Both the position numbers and the translations under genes were made by a program. From Solicoccozyma terricola (taxonomy: Eukaryota; Basidiomycota; Tremellomycetes; Filobasidiales; Piskurozymaceae), in assembly GCA_001600875.1 (NCBI GenBank), contig BCLD01000014.1, positions 463,475 through 527,474 of the forward strand: 64,000 bases of DNA, in the 5' to 3' direction. This document shows, piece by piece, positions 34,531 to 45,628 of this stretch (positions within the stretch are counted from its first letter, which is position 1; the number at the start of each line of letters is the position of its first letter). The notes beneath the pieces are model-generated. The model was given only the letters and a program-made list of their open reading frames with translations, was not told where the DNA came from and did not search any database.

Positions 34531-36087
34531 ATGTTCTTCAAGTCCATCATCGCGCTCGCCGTCGCCGCCTCGTCGGGTGAGTGGGAGAAGTTTGTTGTTT
34601 CCTTCCCGAGTCGTGCGAACAAAGTGGTGCGATGGCTCGAGGGGCGATGGGTCCTGAATCCATCATACATCCATCCATGGCTGCCACGAGCTCGTCTACG
34701 TTGCACAGACTAATGGGTCTTCGCGCGATGGACATCTGACTTTTTTTTCAAAATCCGTTCGCTAACTAACACACCACCCACCCTCCTTTCTTTCCCCTTA
34801 CCTTTTTGTTTTTCTGTTACCCATCTTTTACCAATGCCTTGCCCTGTCCATCCTCAGTTCTCGCTCAAATCAGCACTCCAGCCTCTTTGGTCGAGTGCCA
34901 GCCGGTTCAACTTAGGTGGGTCATGCTTCTATCTCTCTTTTCATCATCACAGCTTCTGATTTTGACAATCGTTTTGTTTTCTTTCGTTTTTTTTTCCCCC
35001 TTTTCTCCTTTTTATCTGGGTCTTGCCCTGAAAAATCTGATTATATTTTGCCTTTCCACAACTAATCACATAACCCCCAGCTGGACTGCCACCACTTCTC
35101 CATACTTCCTCTCTGTCATTCCCGGTGGTCAGCCGAGCGCTGCCGCTCTGTGAGTTCTTGAGCGCTTTTCCCGATTTCTCGTCCGGTAAAATGTTGTTGT
35201 TTTTTTTTTTTTTAACTGACCGCCCACGTCACCCCTCATAGTGTTGACCTCGGTCAACAATCTGGTACTTCTTACACCTGGACCGTCAACCTCGCTGCCG
35301 GTACATCCATCACCTTGAAGTTGGTCGACAGCGCCGGTGAGTCTTAACGCCTTAATCCTTGTCCATACCATTACAATCTCACTGATTGTGTGCCCCTTAA
35401 TCGATCGATCGATGTTTGGTTCGTCATCAGGTAACAACTACTACTCTTCCCCTGTTACCATCCAAGCTGGTTCTTCCTCTGCTTGTTTGACCGCTTCCGC
35501 AGCTGCTAGTTCCACCTCTGCCGCTGCTTCCGGTGCTTCTTCCGGTGCTTCCTCCGCCGCCGGTGCCACCTCTGCGTGAGTAGTGGTAGATGATCGAGAA
35601 GGGGTGTTTTGCCCATCCCTTTTTTTTTCCCTTTTCTCTTGAATCTGATCATGTTGTTTGTTGGGGATGTATATAGCGCTGGTTCCGGTGCTGCTACCTC
35701 TGTTACCTCGTGAGTCTGCTTGATTTATGGCTCGCCGGAGTTTCTGTTCGTCGATGCTGACGTAGTCTTCCGATTCGCTTTGTAGCGCCCGCGCTAGTGC
35801 CAGCTCTGCTGCTTCGTCTGCTGCGGGATCTGCTACCAGGTGAGCCTTCCTCTCTGTCTCTTTTTGTTCTGTCTCTTTTTGTTTTCTTTTTTTTTATTCT
35901 CTCTAATTCGCTAACACCGCACTTGTCATGTTCAACCCTTCACAGCAAGGCCGCCAGTGTCGTCTCCGCCGCTTCATCCGGAGCTTCCTCCGCTGCGGCT
36001 GTTACTTCCAAGTCTGCCGGTAGCAAGACCATCGCCGGTTCCTTCGGCGCCATGGTCCTCGGTGCTATTGGTGTCATCATGGTCTAA
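34531..36087 (+). CDS. Secreted Ser/Ala-rich, probably GPI-anchored surface protein
   Basis: The first exon 34531..34576 encodes a signal peptide, MFFKSIIALAVAASS-VLAQ, with cleavage likely near LAQ. Further exons give LVECQPVQLSWTATTSPYFLSVIPGG, then VDLGQQSGTSYTWTVNLAAGTSITLKLVDSAG and NNYYSSPVTIQAGSSSACL. This is the small beta-sandwich seen in many fungal surface proteins of the Kre9/KNH-like type. A Ser/Ala/Thr-rich stalk (TSAAGSGAATSVTS, SAAAVTSKS) is assembled from several short exons. A hydrophobic tail follows, GSFGAMVLGAIGVIMV, preceded by small residues suitable as a GPI omega site. The protein is probably displayed on the wall or plasma membrane. Its function is unknown to me. Confidence 0.8.
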
Positions 36088-36944
36088 ATTCCGGGAACAT
36101 GAAACGACAACCCAGCCACCGGCGGTTACCCCCCGCTGATGGTGGGAACGACGCATGATCACGAGCACGAAACCCTCTGGAAGGAGAGTATCTTAGACCT
36201 AGACCCCATCCCATCCCCCGCCGCTGCCCCCAGCCTCTTGTTCCGAAAATCCTTGAAAATGGGAATGGATGGACCTTTTTATACCCCTTTCTGGATGTGG
36301 ACGTAGAACACTCACTTATCGATGAAATACCATCAGCCTCTATTTTCTCTTGATGCCCCCTAGGAGAACAAGAACATGTCTGTCTCTATCCATGCTTGGG
36401 TGCTGTATGCTGTGATTTGCCACCGAGATCTGATCCATTTCTCACGATGACCCGGGTGGCGTTGTTCACTCACCTTCCATCCTTCAAGCCTTCCCGGAAG
36501 AGGTCATCGGAGGTCACTCGTAATCCATCCCATCTGCCCATCGTCCTCACCACCATCTCCGACAGCGAGCTCGCCATCCTCGGTAGTCCTCCACCCGTCG
36601 TGTAGAGCATCCTCTGCCACACTCCGTTTGTCCCCTCACCTGGCCATCACTGAGACAACGCGGGTCTTCTTCTTTTTAACCGTCATCACTCCCCTCTGGG
36701 CGTTTTGGAGCCGAATCATCCCTTTGGAACGAGTGGGGGGAAAGTTTTCATAACAACAAACCCACCAGATAACCACACGCGGTCAACTGTACATCACACC
36801 TACAAAGCACCACTTCATCATCCTCGGACACCTCATCGTCTTCAAATCGACCATTTCATCATCCACAGACAATAGTGATGATTTGACTCCGTCACGCCGA
36901 GATCATCATTGAACATCTATCCGAGCTCTAGCTCTCTTCTACCC
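36088..36944. other. Intergenic stretch between the GPI-type protein and the zinc-finger gene
   Basis: 857 bp. It contains the GPI gene's 3' UTR and the promoter of the next gene. One open frame (36396-36605) has no recognisable content. No RNA gene or repeat seen. Confidence 0.6.
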
Positions 36945-39900
36945 ATGATGTCCACCGAACCTCCCAGTGGATCAACATCACTTCCTCCTTCTCCTTTCCC
37001 CATGTCAAATTCCCATCCTACTCATCCTGACGCTTCAACATCGGCGCTTCCACCGAAATCACCAACTCAAAGGGCGAGAGTACCTTCGATGAGATCGGGA
37101 GAGGATAAAGGGTTTGCTAGTACGCTGACTACGAGACCAGGTAGTCCGATGAAAGTGAGGAAGGGAAGAGAGGTTGAGGATGGTGAGATAAAAGGAGATG
37201 ATGGTGATGGTGATGGTGGTGGTGGTGGCGAAGAAGATAGCGTGCGTGGCAATTTAGAACGCCAACCAGAAAAGGACGAAAGCGAGGTCAAATTGAAACA
37301 AATATACAAAAAGGAAACACCGTCCGCAACATCAGACATAGCAATATCTTGGCTGACAGCTGCTCACGGAATCACTGAAACTCCAATCACATCATCAAAG
37401 GCGATTTCCAACGAAACTGCAAAGGATCCTCAGACAAACGGCGATCAAACAAGCGAGAGAAGGAACAATGAGGAGGACGAAGTAGCTACTGGTTCTCCAT
37501 GTGAGTTCTACCATATCGCTCATATTTTGATCTTTTGAGCACTCACGTTAACTGACGTCCACCTTATAGTACCTACTCGTCATCCCATCCACCCGGTCTT
37601 GCAACCTCAATCTCAACGTAGTCCCATTGCTGCCTCCCCTGTCTCCTCCGAAAAGGACAAAAACGGGGTATCGAGTCGACCGACGACGGTGTTCGCGGAA
37701 GATTTCGGCGCTGTGTTAAATGTTGGTAGGTTGAAAATTCCAGTGGAGACTCCAACAGCATCATTGCGTAGCACTTTACCGCCTTCAAGTGCTGCCGTAC
37801 ACTGGAACGTACCGCAACGAACAAACAGTCAAGAGTGGAGTACGAGAGCCCCAACTGGCCGGGCGCATGGCAGGAATCTTTCACTCGCAGAATCTTCGGT
37901 TGACAGATCTTCACCTCAACCTCACGTCAAGATTGAGGAAGGTACCGTCCGAAACAAATCTCGAGCCGATTCCATATCATCTGCAAAAGCACGAAATCGA
38001 TCTTCCAATACCCACTCAACTCCAGGTACATCCGCTCCTCTCTCATCTCATCCTAGCTCTGGTGCAAAGCCTTCCTCTTCGACCGACATACCGACCCCAT
38101 CAGGTAATCTTCGACCAGGAGACACCATCACCTTCCCTGATAATCCGAACCTTCATGGTTGCCCGTATTGTGACAAGATCTACGAGGGACAACATGCAAG
38201 GAGTATTTGCAGGAGACATCAGATGAGTAAACATGGGATCGAGTTGGAAGTTCAGGTTAAAAAAAGTAGATGGGATAACAGTGAGTGCACGCTTATATAT
38301 TGCGAGAGTATTGGGGGAATAAAGCCTGACCGTTGCCAAAAAAAACCCCCCCCTCTGAAACCTAGATCCGAATCGCCCAGCTACTGAAGCGGAGAAGCAC
38401 AAGCGAACGCTCGAATCCAAAAGGAGATGGGCGGCCAAAGATCGGTGAGTCTGTTGATGTCTCGCCTCGACGATGTCAACGCTAATCCCATCACGCTTGT
38501 GCCATCAGACGCCGTCGTCGTGCAAAGAAGCTCGGCTTGCCCTTCGATGAGCTTGATGATGACGACGAAGAATACACTGACGAAGAAGGTGACGAGATCA
38601 AGCACGAATTTGATTCTCCCGCCCTCCATTATGGCATCGGTCGGGGCTCCAGAAGCCAAAGCGAGTCGTTTGACGAGGCCAAGTTGCAAGTTTTCAGTCC
38701 AAGGAGTGACGACGATGTCTCTGAAGAAGATGAACTCGACGTTGGACCATCCTCCATCTTACATGGTACTCCGGTCAGTCAGCTAAGGTCCAGTGGCGGT
38801 CGTGTTCGCAACACGCCAGCTCGCTATCGCCAGGACTCGGAGGATACATCCGATCCGAATGTCAAGGGGAAGGGAACGCAATCACAACAAACTTCCCGAC
38901 GCAAGCAACCAGCACAGGCATCTCGACGATTGACTCGAGCGGAATCTACCGCTTCCTCGGCTAGCAGTTATCCTGTGATCAATCGTCTCCGTGCTGGCAG
39001 TCAAGCCAACAGTGATACATCGAGTTACGAGTCTCAATCGATGCAACCGGATGAAGGGTCTGAACGACAGGTCGCATATGGTTGGGCATCCCAGCCGGAA
39101 CAGATGGCGCCGGATGTTCCGACCTCTGAATACTACATCGATGATCAAGGTAGACGCAGGCCAAGGGAAGCTAGAGCGGTCCGCAATGCAGATGGTACAG
39201 TCTCGTACTTGTACCCGACGACTTCGAAATTGAACCAACCCGGATACTCTTCGGCGCCTCGCGAGGACTTTCAAAGCGATACTAGCAGCACGCGGACTCG
39301 TACGACCGCCAAATCGAATGGTAGACCGGTCTCCAAGCGTCAAGTCTCGCTGTCAAATATCCAGTTGCCGATCCGAGACTCTGGCGACAACGTCTTCGGC
39401 TCTGGAAAGCGCGGAGAAAACGAGGAAGAGGATCTCGAAGCACCCATCACACCGTCGAAGAAACGAACGCAGATTTTCCGTCGTGAATCGTCGGACTCGG
39501 ATGAGGAGGCTGCGAAAGTTCTGCTCGCTATCAGTGCTTCGCCCGCTCGACTACCGACCGACGCCACACCGGTACATGGTCGTGTCAGCACGGAAGCCTC
39601 TGGCACGGCCTTGTTCCCCTCCCCAAGCCGTATGCTCACCGGCGAGGACAGCGGGCGAACCGTTCAATTCAAAGAGGTTCCAGGCGCGGCTGCGCTGACG
39701 CAAGACGACACGACTCCTATTCGACCTTACAACACCCTTTCTCGTGGTGCACACGGTCGGAAGGCGGGCACGTCTGGTTCAGCGGGTGGACTCTGGCCAG
39801 CTCAGGTCCGCCGAAAGAGCATCTCTGAGCGTCATGCACAAAGCGAATTTGACGATCTCTTCCTTCCTCCGCCTCTTCAAGACTCGTCAGCTTATCATCC

Positions 39901-40501
39901 TTCTAGCTCTGTGTCACGTCGTGCGCTCGATTCAGAGCCCCAGACCCCGGGTGAACTCGATCCACCCGTGGAGATTATGCAGTATGATCGAGCGGAATCA
40001 GGTTCTCTTTACGGTCGTCAACGAGATTCTTTGGCTCACCCCTTCGACCGAAGTGACGCTCTACTTTCATCGCCGCTCTCCTTCTCGTCAAAACCGGGCC
40101 CTGCAACCAGTATCGTACAAACATCCTCAATGCGATCGTCATCCGGTTTGTCGACCCTCTCATCCGCTCGACTCACCACACCCGCTCGAGCAGGATACAG
40201 CACCAGTATGGCACCACCTACTAACGACCGAAGGAATATGGTCTCTCCTGCCATCTCAGGTTCGTATCCGTTTTCGTCGCCCAACGGATTAGACCTCACA
40301 CACAAGCTAGGGCTCGCGCCTACGGCTTTGGCACCTGATTCTCCTGGTTGGTTGGCAATGGTTAGAGATACTCCCATCGTTTCGAGAGGTAGGAGGAGGA
40401 GGAGAAACGGCGGTAGCAGCGATGCCAGTGGCGATGGGGATGGGGATGATGACGAGGCTCCGATGTTGACGGGAAGGGAAGCGAAAAGGGCGAGGGTGTG
40501 A
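36945..40501 (+). CDS. Large disordered protein with a single C2H2-like zinc finger, possible transcription factor
   Basis: Exons 36945..37500, 37570..38280, 38366..38444 and 38509..40501 sum to 3339 nt, or 1112 residues. The only folded-looking part is HGCPYCDKIYEGQHARSIC-RRHQMSKHGI (about 38150-38240), a Cys2-His2 finger. It is followed directly by a basic block (KSRWDN-NPNRPATEAEKHKRTLESKRRWAAKDR-RRRRAKKLG) that could extend DNA contact or act as a nuclear signal. The rest is Ser/Pro/Asp-rich, with many SPxK/TP sites and acidic patches (ELDDDDEEYTDEEGDE). A gat/ggt repeat codes Asp-Gly-Gly at 37198-37228. The finger joined to an SRRWxxKDR-like tail looks like a basidiomycete-wide family, but I do not know a named member. 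Confidence 0.75.
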
Positions 40502-40911
40502 TCATTGATCGTTGTGCTGGCGCCAGCTCCTGTTTTGCTTTTGTTACAAGTCGGTTATTTTGCTCGCTGTACACCTGATTGTACTGTGCCGTGCTGAGTA
40601 TTGCGGAGCTGTTGATATACATGATCCGTTGTTTTCGAATCGGTGGCGACCCTGTCATTGTTTCAGGGCGGCCGACGGTTGTTCCTCCTAACAACGTGTT
40701 CCTCCAGCCGAACACGACGACTACCTGATGCTACGTCGCTGTTGATTGATCCTCGACACCATCAAACATATCACAATCAGATACACAAAACACCTCGGAC
40801 CGATATCAAAACGTAAAGCCACTCCATCACCTTCTTCGCCATCCAAACTGTTCACCTATACCACTCAAACGCAACTCTCTTCACACGAACGCGGAACGCG
40901 ACGACGCCGTA
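40502..40911. other. Intergenic stretch before the F-box-like gene
   Basis: 410 bp. No coding or RNA feature recognised. The start at 40912 follows a C/A-rich leader. Confidence 0.5.
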
Positions 40912-41548
40912 ATGACCTCCATCACCTCCTCTCAGCTCCTCTTCAACAATCCGACCATCCTCATTCATGTCCTTACTCATCTTTCATACCGCAATCTTTT
41001 GAAGGTGCAAGCTGTTTCCAAGATTTTTAAAGAAACGACCGAGTTACCGGAGTTGGATCTCGTCATGTTTAGAGGTGCTCGACCTGGGAGGGAAGGAGAG
41101 TTGCTTCAGAATGTTTTGGCTGGAAACGCATATAAGAAGTTCGAGCTTCATGCGATCTTTGACAGCGACAAGTACAGATTGGGTATCTACCCATTAATCG
41201 AACGTCTTCCCGATCGTGCCTTGGAGGTGGGGAGTCGTGCGAGGAGCAACGACGCAGCTACAAGTCCTCCGCTTAAACGTCTTGGATTGGTCTTCACATG
41301 GGGCGACGGCGGCGAGCTCATCCTCATCGAGCCAGATTTGGAGAACGAAAGAGGTGTGACAGTTGGTCAAGTGCTACAACGTGTAACTGGGATCTTAAGG
41401 CCCTTCAGAACCGTAAGTCAACCTTTTTAGCAGTATGAGCGCTGCGATGGTGATGTTTTCTACATGGTCGCAGGAACCCAGGTGGTCGCTCGTCTACCGG
41501 GGAGATATGTGTGGGCAGCACACTTGGCAAATGAGATTGACTGAGTAA
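40912..41548 (+). CDS. F-box-like protein, intact copy
   Basis: Exons 40912..41412 and 41474..41548 (576 nt, 191 residues). The N-terminus LLFNNPTILIHVLTHLSYRNLLKVQAVSKIFKETTE has the F-box spacing L-x-x-I-x-x-L-x-(Y/P)-x-x-L-L-x-x-x-x-V-x-K. It is followed by LPELDLVMFRGARPG, an order common in small F-box-only proteins of filamentous fungi. F-box proteins link substrates to SCF ubiquitin ligases. No substrate-binding repeats are visible, so the target is unknown. A related, damaged copy lies 450 bp downstream. Confidence 0.65.
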
Positions 41549-41998
41549 AAAGATGTGTACACCGTACGTATCCAATGGTGATTTAATCAAATGTGATTGT
41601 TGCGGACGTCGTTAGTCCCGGACTGGACCTCCTACCACCTCCTCGAAAGGTCACGATTCCAACCGTGGAGTTGGCATTCGGAAGCATATATAGATTTTAC
41701 CATGACCTTTCACCCAAATATGTGACCCCTCGTATCCTTGCAGGGGTTTATCGAAATCCGTTTCAGCTCAAAAAATCAGAGACTTAGCTTCGCACTAACA
41801 TGATCCAAATGTGTCTTGTAACCCTTTCCCCCTAGAACCTGCTGGTTCTACAGAGCAAATCCATCCAGACAGCACCGTCAAAGTGGGGGTGCAATCCGCG
41901 AATTATAATGTCGAGCGGATAGGAGGAGATCCTCAACGACTCCACGCCACTCATATTCCATTACACTCGATACCAATACCTTCCAATTCAGTGTAACC
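41549..41998. other. Spacer between the two F-box-like copies
   Basis: 450 bp. A 64-codon open frame (41593-41787, LSPKYVTPRILAGVYRNPF) has no start context or family I know. It could be remnant coding sequence of the duplicated locus. Confidence 0.4.
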
Positions 41999-42671
41999 AT
42001 GACCACCTCATCCATATCCGCTACACGATGCTTCTTCACCACTCCTCACCTTCTCGTCCTGGTTTTGGGCCTTTCGTCCTACAAACGTCTACTCCTGGTC
42101 GAACGTACCTCGAAACCATTCAAAGAGGCTATCGGATTCCCGACATTGGACCTCGAGGTGTTCAGACAAGCTCGATCCGGTGGAAGAGAGCTTGGAAGTA
42201 CCATCATATCCGAGAACGTCACAGAACACAAGCTACATCCAGTTTTCAAAAGGTCGAATCTCATTTGGCGTGGAGGGAAAGCCGTGTTCGCGATCAAGAC
42301 GGTTCCGAACTCGTTCTTCAAAACGGCGGCGACGAGTCGTCCGCTCAGATGTATCAAACTTGGAATTTGGTACTCGAGACGGTGGAGAGGACGATAAGAT
42401 TTAAATAGGTGGCTTTGAGAATCCTTTAGGTGTTACCCTTGCACAGGTCCTGCGAAAGATATCACAATACCTCACCGATTGGGCTAGTTGGCTGAACACA
42501 GCATTCGAATGGCGGCGCAACTATACTACAGTTTACAGACGCCCAGTCGCACAGGCTACGGATGACAAAGATGACTTGATACAGTATATGGAAGTGCAGC
42601 TGAATGGGAGATGGTTGCTATGGATGAGGGAAGGACACATGGGGGTAATAAAGGTCAGTAGAGTATCCTGA
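41999..42671 (+). pseudogene. Decayed tandem copy of the F-box-like gene
   Basis: The ATG at 41999 opens MTTSSISATRCFFTTPHLLVLV, and then LVERTSKPFKEAIGFPTLDLEVFRQARSG, which aligns with the intact copy's VSKIFKETTELPELDLVMFRGARPG. The frame runs to a TAA at 42395-42397. The homology to the intact copy's GDGGELILIEPDLENERGVTVGQVLQRV continues in a different frame (GTRDGGEDDKI, stop, then IGGFENPLGVTLAQVLRKI) and on to a stop at 42669. I found no GT-AG intron of usable length that repairs both the frame change and the stop. It is best read as a pseudogene, or as a truncated 132-residue protein. Confidence 0.6.
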
Positions 42672-43077
42672 TGTGATCGTTCTACCCAGTAAGAACTGGG
42701 TGGCGGTGGCGAAGTCCTGTTTCGCCACTTGAACGGATCCAACACGTTCAGGTGTCCAGACCAAAATTCGGGTACATCCACGAGCTGAGTCGCACTGCTC
42801 CCAGGGTGGAGGCCGTTGCTTCCCAAGAATTCGGAGACAGTACACCATGGCTGGATGAAAGCAGCACTGCCGCCAAGCGGAAAATAGCAGATACGTAGGC
42901 CGACATGCTTCCATATATATCGTGGTCGATGCCGTTTGGGTCATGGATGCCACGATCTTTGATCATTCCAATGGATCTCATCTACGTCTCAATTTGAGCA
43001 CAGCTTCCAATCACAATCACTCTAATTTCACGTCGTCGCCAGCTTCTGACCTATAAAGCCTGCTCGAGCTTCCGACC
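42672..43077. other. Intergenic stretch before the surface-protein gene
   Basis: 406 bp; no feature recognised. Confidence 0.5.
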
Positions 43078-45403
43078 ATGGGTGCATTCGACTACTTCGT
43101 ATCCGACCAATCTCCTCTCGTCGTCTACGCTCCTTATCGCGATGGCGACCCTGGAGGAGGGTGGAATGCGACCTACTCCCAGTCCAACATCACATGGACA
43201 GAAAATACCCTCGGCGTAGGCACTAGCTCCCACATCACCACTTGTCCTGGTGTTTCCGCGTCTTTCAACTTTACTGGTACGGGCATCACTGCTCTTGGCA
43301 ATGCGAATAGTGTCACCTCTTACAATGTAAGCTGTGATGAAGGCTTGACAATCCCTGTGACCTCCGGATGGCAGAGTGGGGTTCTCGGCTCTTGCATGAA
43401 TATGACTTTTGGTGATCATACAATCAAGGTTACCAATACTGGAGAGGCTGTGTTTTCTTTGAATGCTTTCCATGCGTATACACAGCTTGCTGGTAATGGG
43501 TGAGCGAGGAAGCACCGGCTTCTTTGCCTTGTCATTGTCACACTGACAGAGTGGCGTTTGTCATTTGCAGAGCAACCAATCATTCGGTCCAAGCTGCACC
43601 AGCCGGGTCAAAACGGTCGCTGGACACCCTTGACTTCCAATGGTATCTCCCATTAGAGGGAGAGACAGTGGATGATGTGATCGGGATGGTCATGGCTGCT
43701 CAGAACAGTGCAAACGATGACGTAGCCAGGAAACAAGTCGAGAAGAGGATATTGAAGCGAAGTGCTGGTGGTGAGTCGCGAATGACAAGGAGGAGAATGG
43801 GATGAGGGTATTGATCCCACGACATGCCTCAGGAGACACTGAGACGATGCGGAAGAGGGGCAACTTCGGTGACGGCACCTGGACCACTACTGGTATATGG
43901 AATGTCAACTCGAACATCGGTGGCGGTGGTGAGTATTCAAATAGCTGATTTACGCCTTCTCTGCCGGTGGCAGGATAGCTGATATGCGTTGTCTGTCGTG
44001 ACAGGGGGAAGCAACAGCATCTGGTAAGTGATGTACCGCTCGTCGTCCGTACGCTTGTCCTGAGTGCCGAATGGATTTCGCCTGTCAGGTATCCTCGCGT
44101 CACCTCCGTCGCCGCTAACTCGGTGATGATCATCACCGTTCCTCTGAACGCCTCATTCATCGCCTTGAAGGGCAGCGTAGATTGGAATCATGGGATCTAC
44201 GAAGTACAAGCTTGGCCAAACGGCCAGCAGTCTCTGGCTAGCGACTGGACTGTTTTCAATGGGAGCTCAAGATGGGCTAGTACGGATCAGATCCTGTGAG
44301 TGGCCGTGGAAGATGCTGAGGGTGTCATAGGTGTTGTAAGCTCATGAGTTGTTGGGTACTAGATGTACCGCTGTTTTCGATCCGACCAAATCGTGGCAGG
44401 CCGCTGTCACCAACCTCGGAGCAGATCCAAACAACAACTGGGATATTGCTGAGCTCTTCTACGTCGGTACAGAGTAAGTCCTGCATCTCATTTGTGGATG
44501 CAAACGGAGCTCACTCCTTCCGCTGCTTCATGCAAAATAGAGCTAGTAACAGCACGTCTACCAATCCAAATACCACAAGTTCCAGTTCTAGTTTATCTTC
44601 CGGTGCGATAGCTGGTATTGTGGTGCGTATATCCTCGACTGGGAGAAGGAATGACCGCTGATAGGGCTATCGTATCGCAGGTTGGTTCTGTAGTCGGCGT
44701 TGCCTTGGTGGGTGTACTGGCATTCTTGCTCTGGCGTAGAAAGAAGAAGAACGAGTGAGTCGCATTCCTCTTCGGCCGTAGCATTTCCTAACCTCATGAT
44801 CGTCTCCTCGCCCTGAAGAAGGCCGAGCATTGGGCCATACCGCGATCCCGACCTCCTCGACGACAAGGATCGTCAACCGACACCATTCGTCCCTCCCATC
44901 CCTCATGCGGTGAGCAGTGATCAAAGTAGTGAGGTTCCGATAATGTCTCCGGGTCGTGAGTAGCCGAAATATGTCAGCGTCTTGCCAGGAATGCGGCTGA
45001 CTCCGCCCCTGTCAATGGCCTGTTCTTTTCAGGCGGATCTGCTATTTCCAAGGGTGGTGTGCAATCGTCCGGCAGTGGCACTATGTCACAACTCGAGGAA
45101 GGCTTCTTCCAAAGCCAAAGCAATCCCGAAACGAATTCGACCACCGGATCGGCTTCTGGTTTCTCGACCCAGCCGCTCAGCAGTAGCGCGATACCAGAGA
45201 TACAAGAAGTCGGACCCGGACCAAGCAAATTTTCTCGTTCTCCACGGCCTGCTCCTCCCCCTCGCACTTTCCGACAGGAACAGGATGCCGGTAGGGTGGC
45301 GGAGGATGAGATCATTCCGCCAACGTACAATCCGGCGTGGGCGGATCATAATACAGACACGACAACAGCATCGACATCGATGCCGACCGGCTCATCCAGG
45401 TGA
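43078..45403 (+). CDS. Single-pass membrane protein with a large extracellular part
   Basis: The gene has about eight exons. The ectodomain has many N-glycosylation sites (WNATYSQSNITW, NFTG, NVSC, NMTF) and two similar-looking beta-rich modules, GTGITALGNANSVTSYNVSCDEG and MIITVPLNASFIALKGSVDWNHGIYEVQAW; DWTVFNGSSRW follows the second. A Ser/Thr-rich stalk leads to one TM helix, GAIAGIVV-GSVVGVALVGVLAFLLW, with a positive stop RRKKKNE (about 44600-44757). A disordered cytosolic tail of about 180 residues (SQLEEGFFQSQ, PAPPPRTF, PTYNPAW) ends at 45403. This layout is widespread in basidiomycetes and of unknown function. The first visible residues, MGAFDYFVSDQ, are not a signal peptide, so an upstream exon or start may be missing. 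Confidence 0.7.
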
Positions 45404-45628
45404 AACTGATAATGGCTTGCTGAGCATATTTGCCACTACTTGTTCCATATATCGCCGATGTCGTTTGTATATGAATATGCGGTTCATGTCCAGTTTGGAA
45501 CTCGGACTACCCCGCACAACGCCCCGATTGTCATACTTCCTTTAGTCAAATCATGCCATATCATCACAATGACAAACTCTCTATTCTCTCTATCATCTAC
45601 CCGTCCGCTCTCATCTATACCTGCTCGC

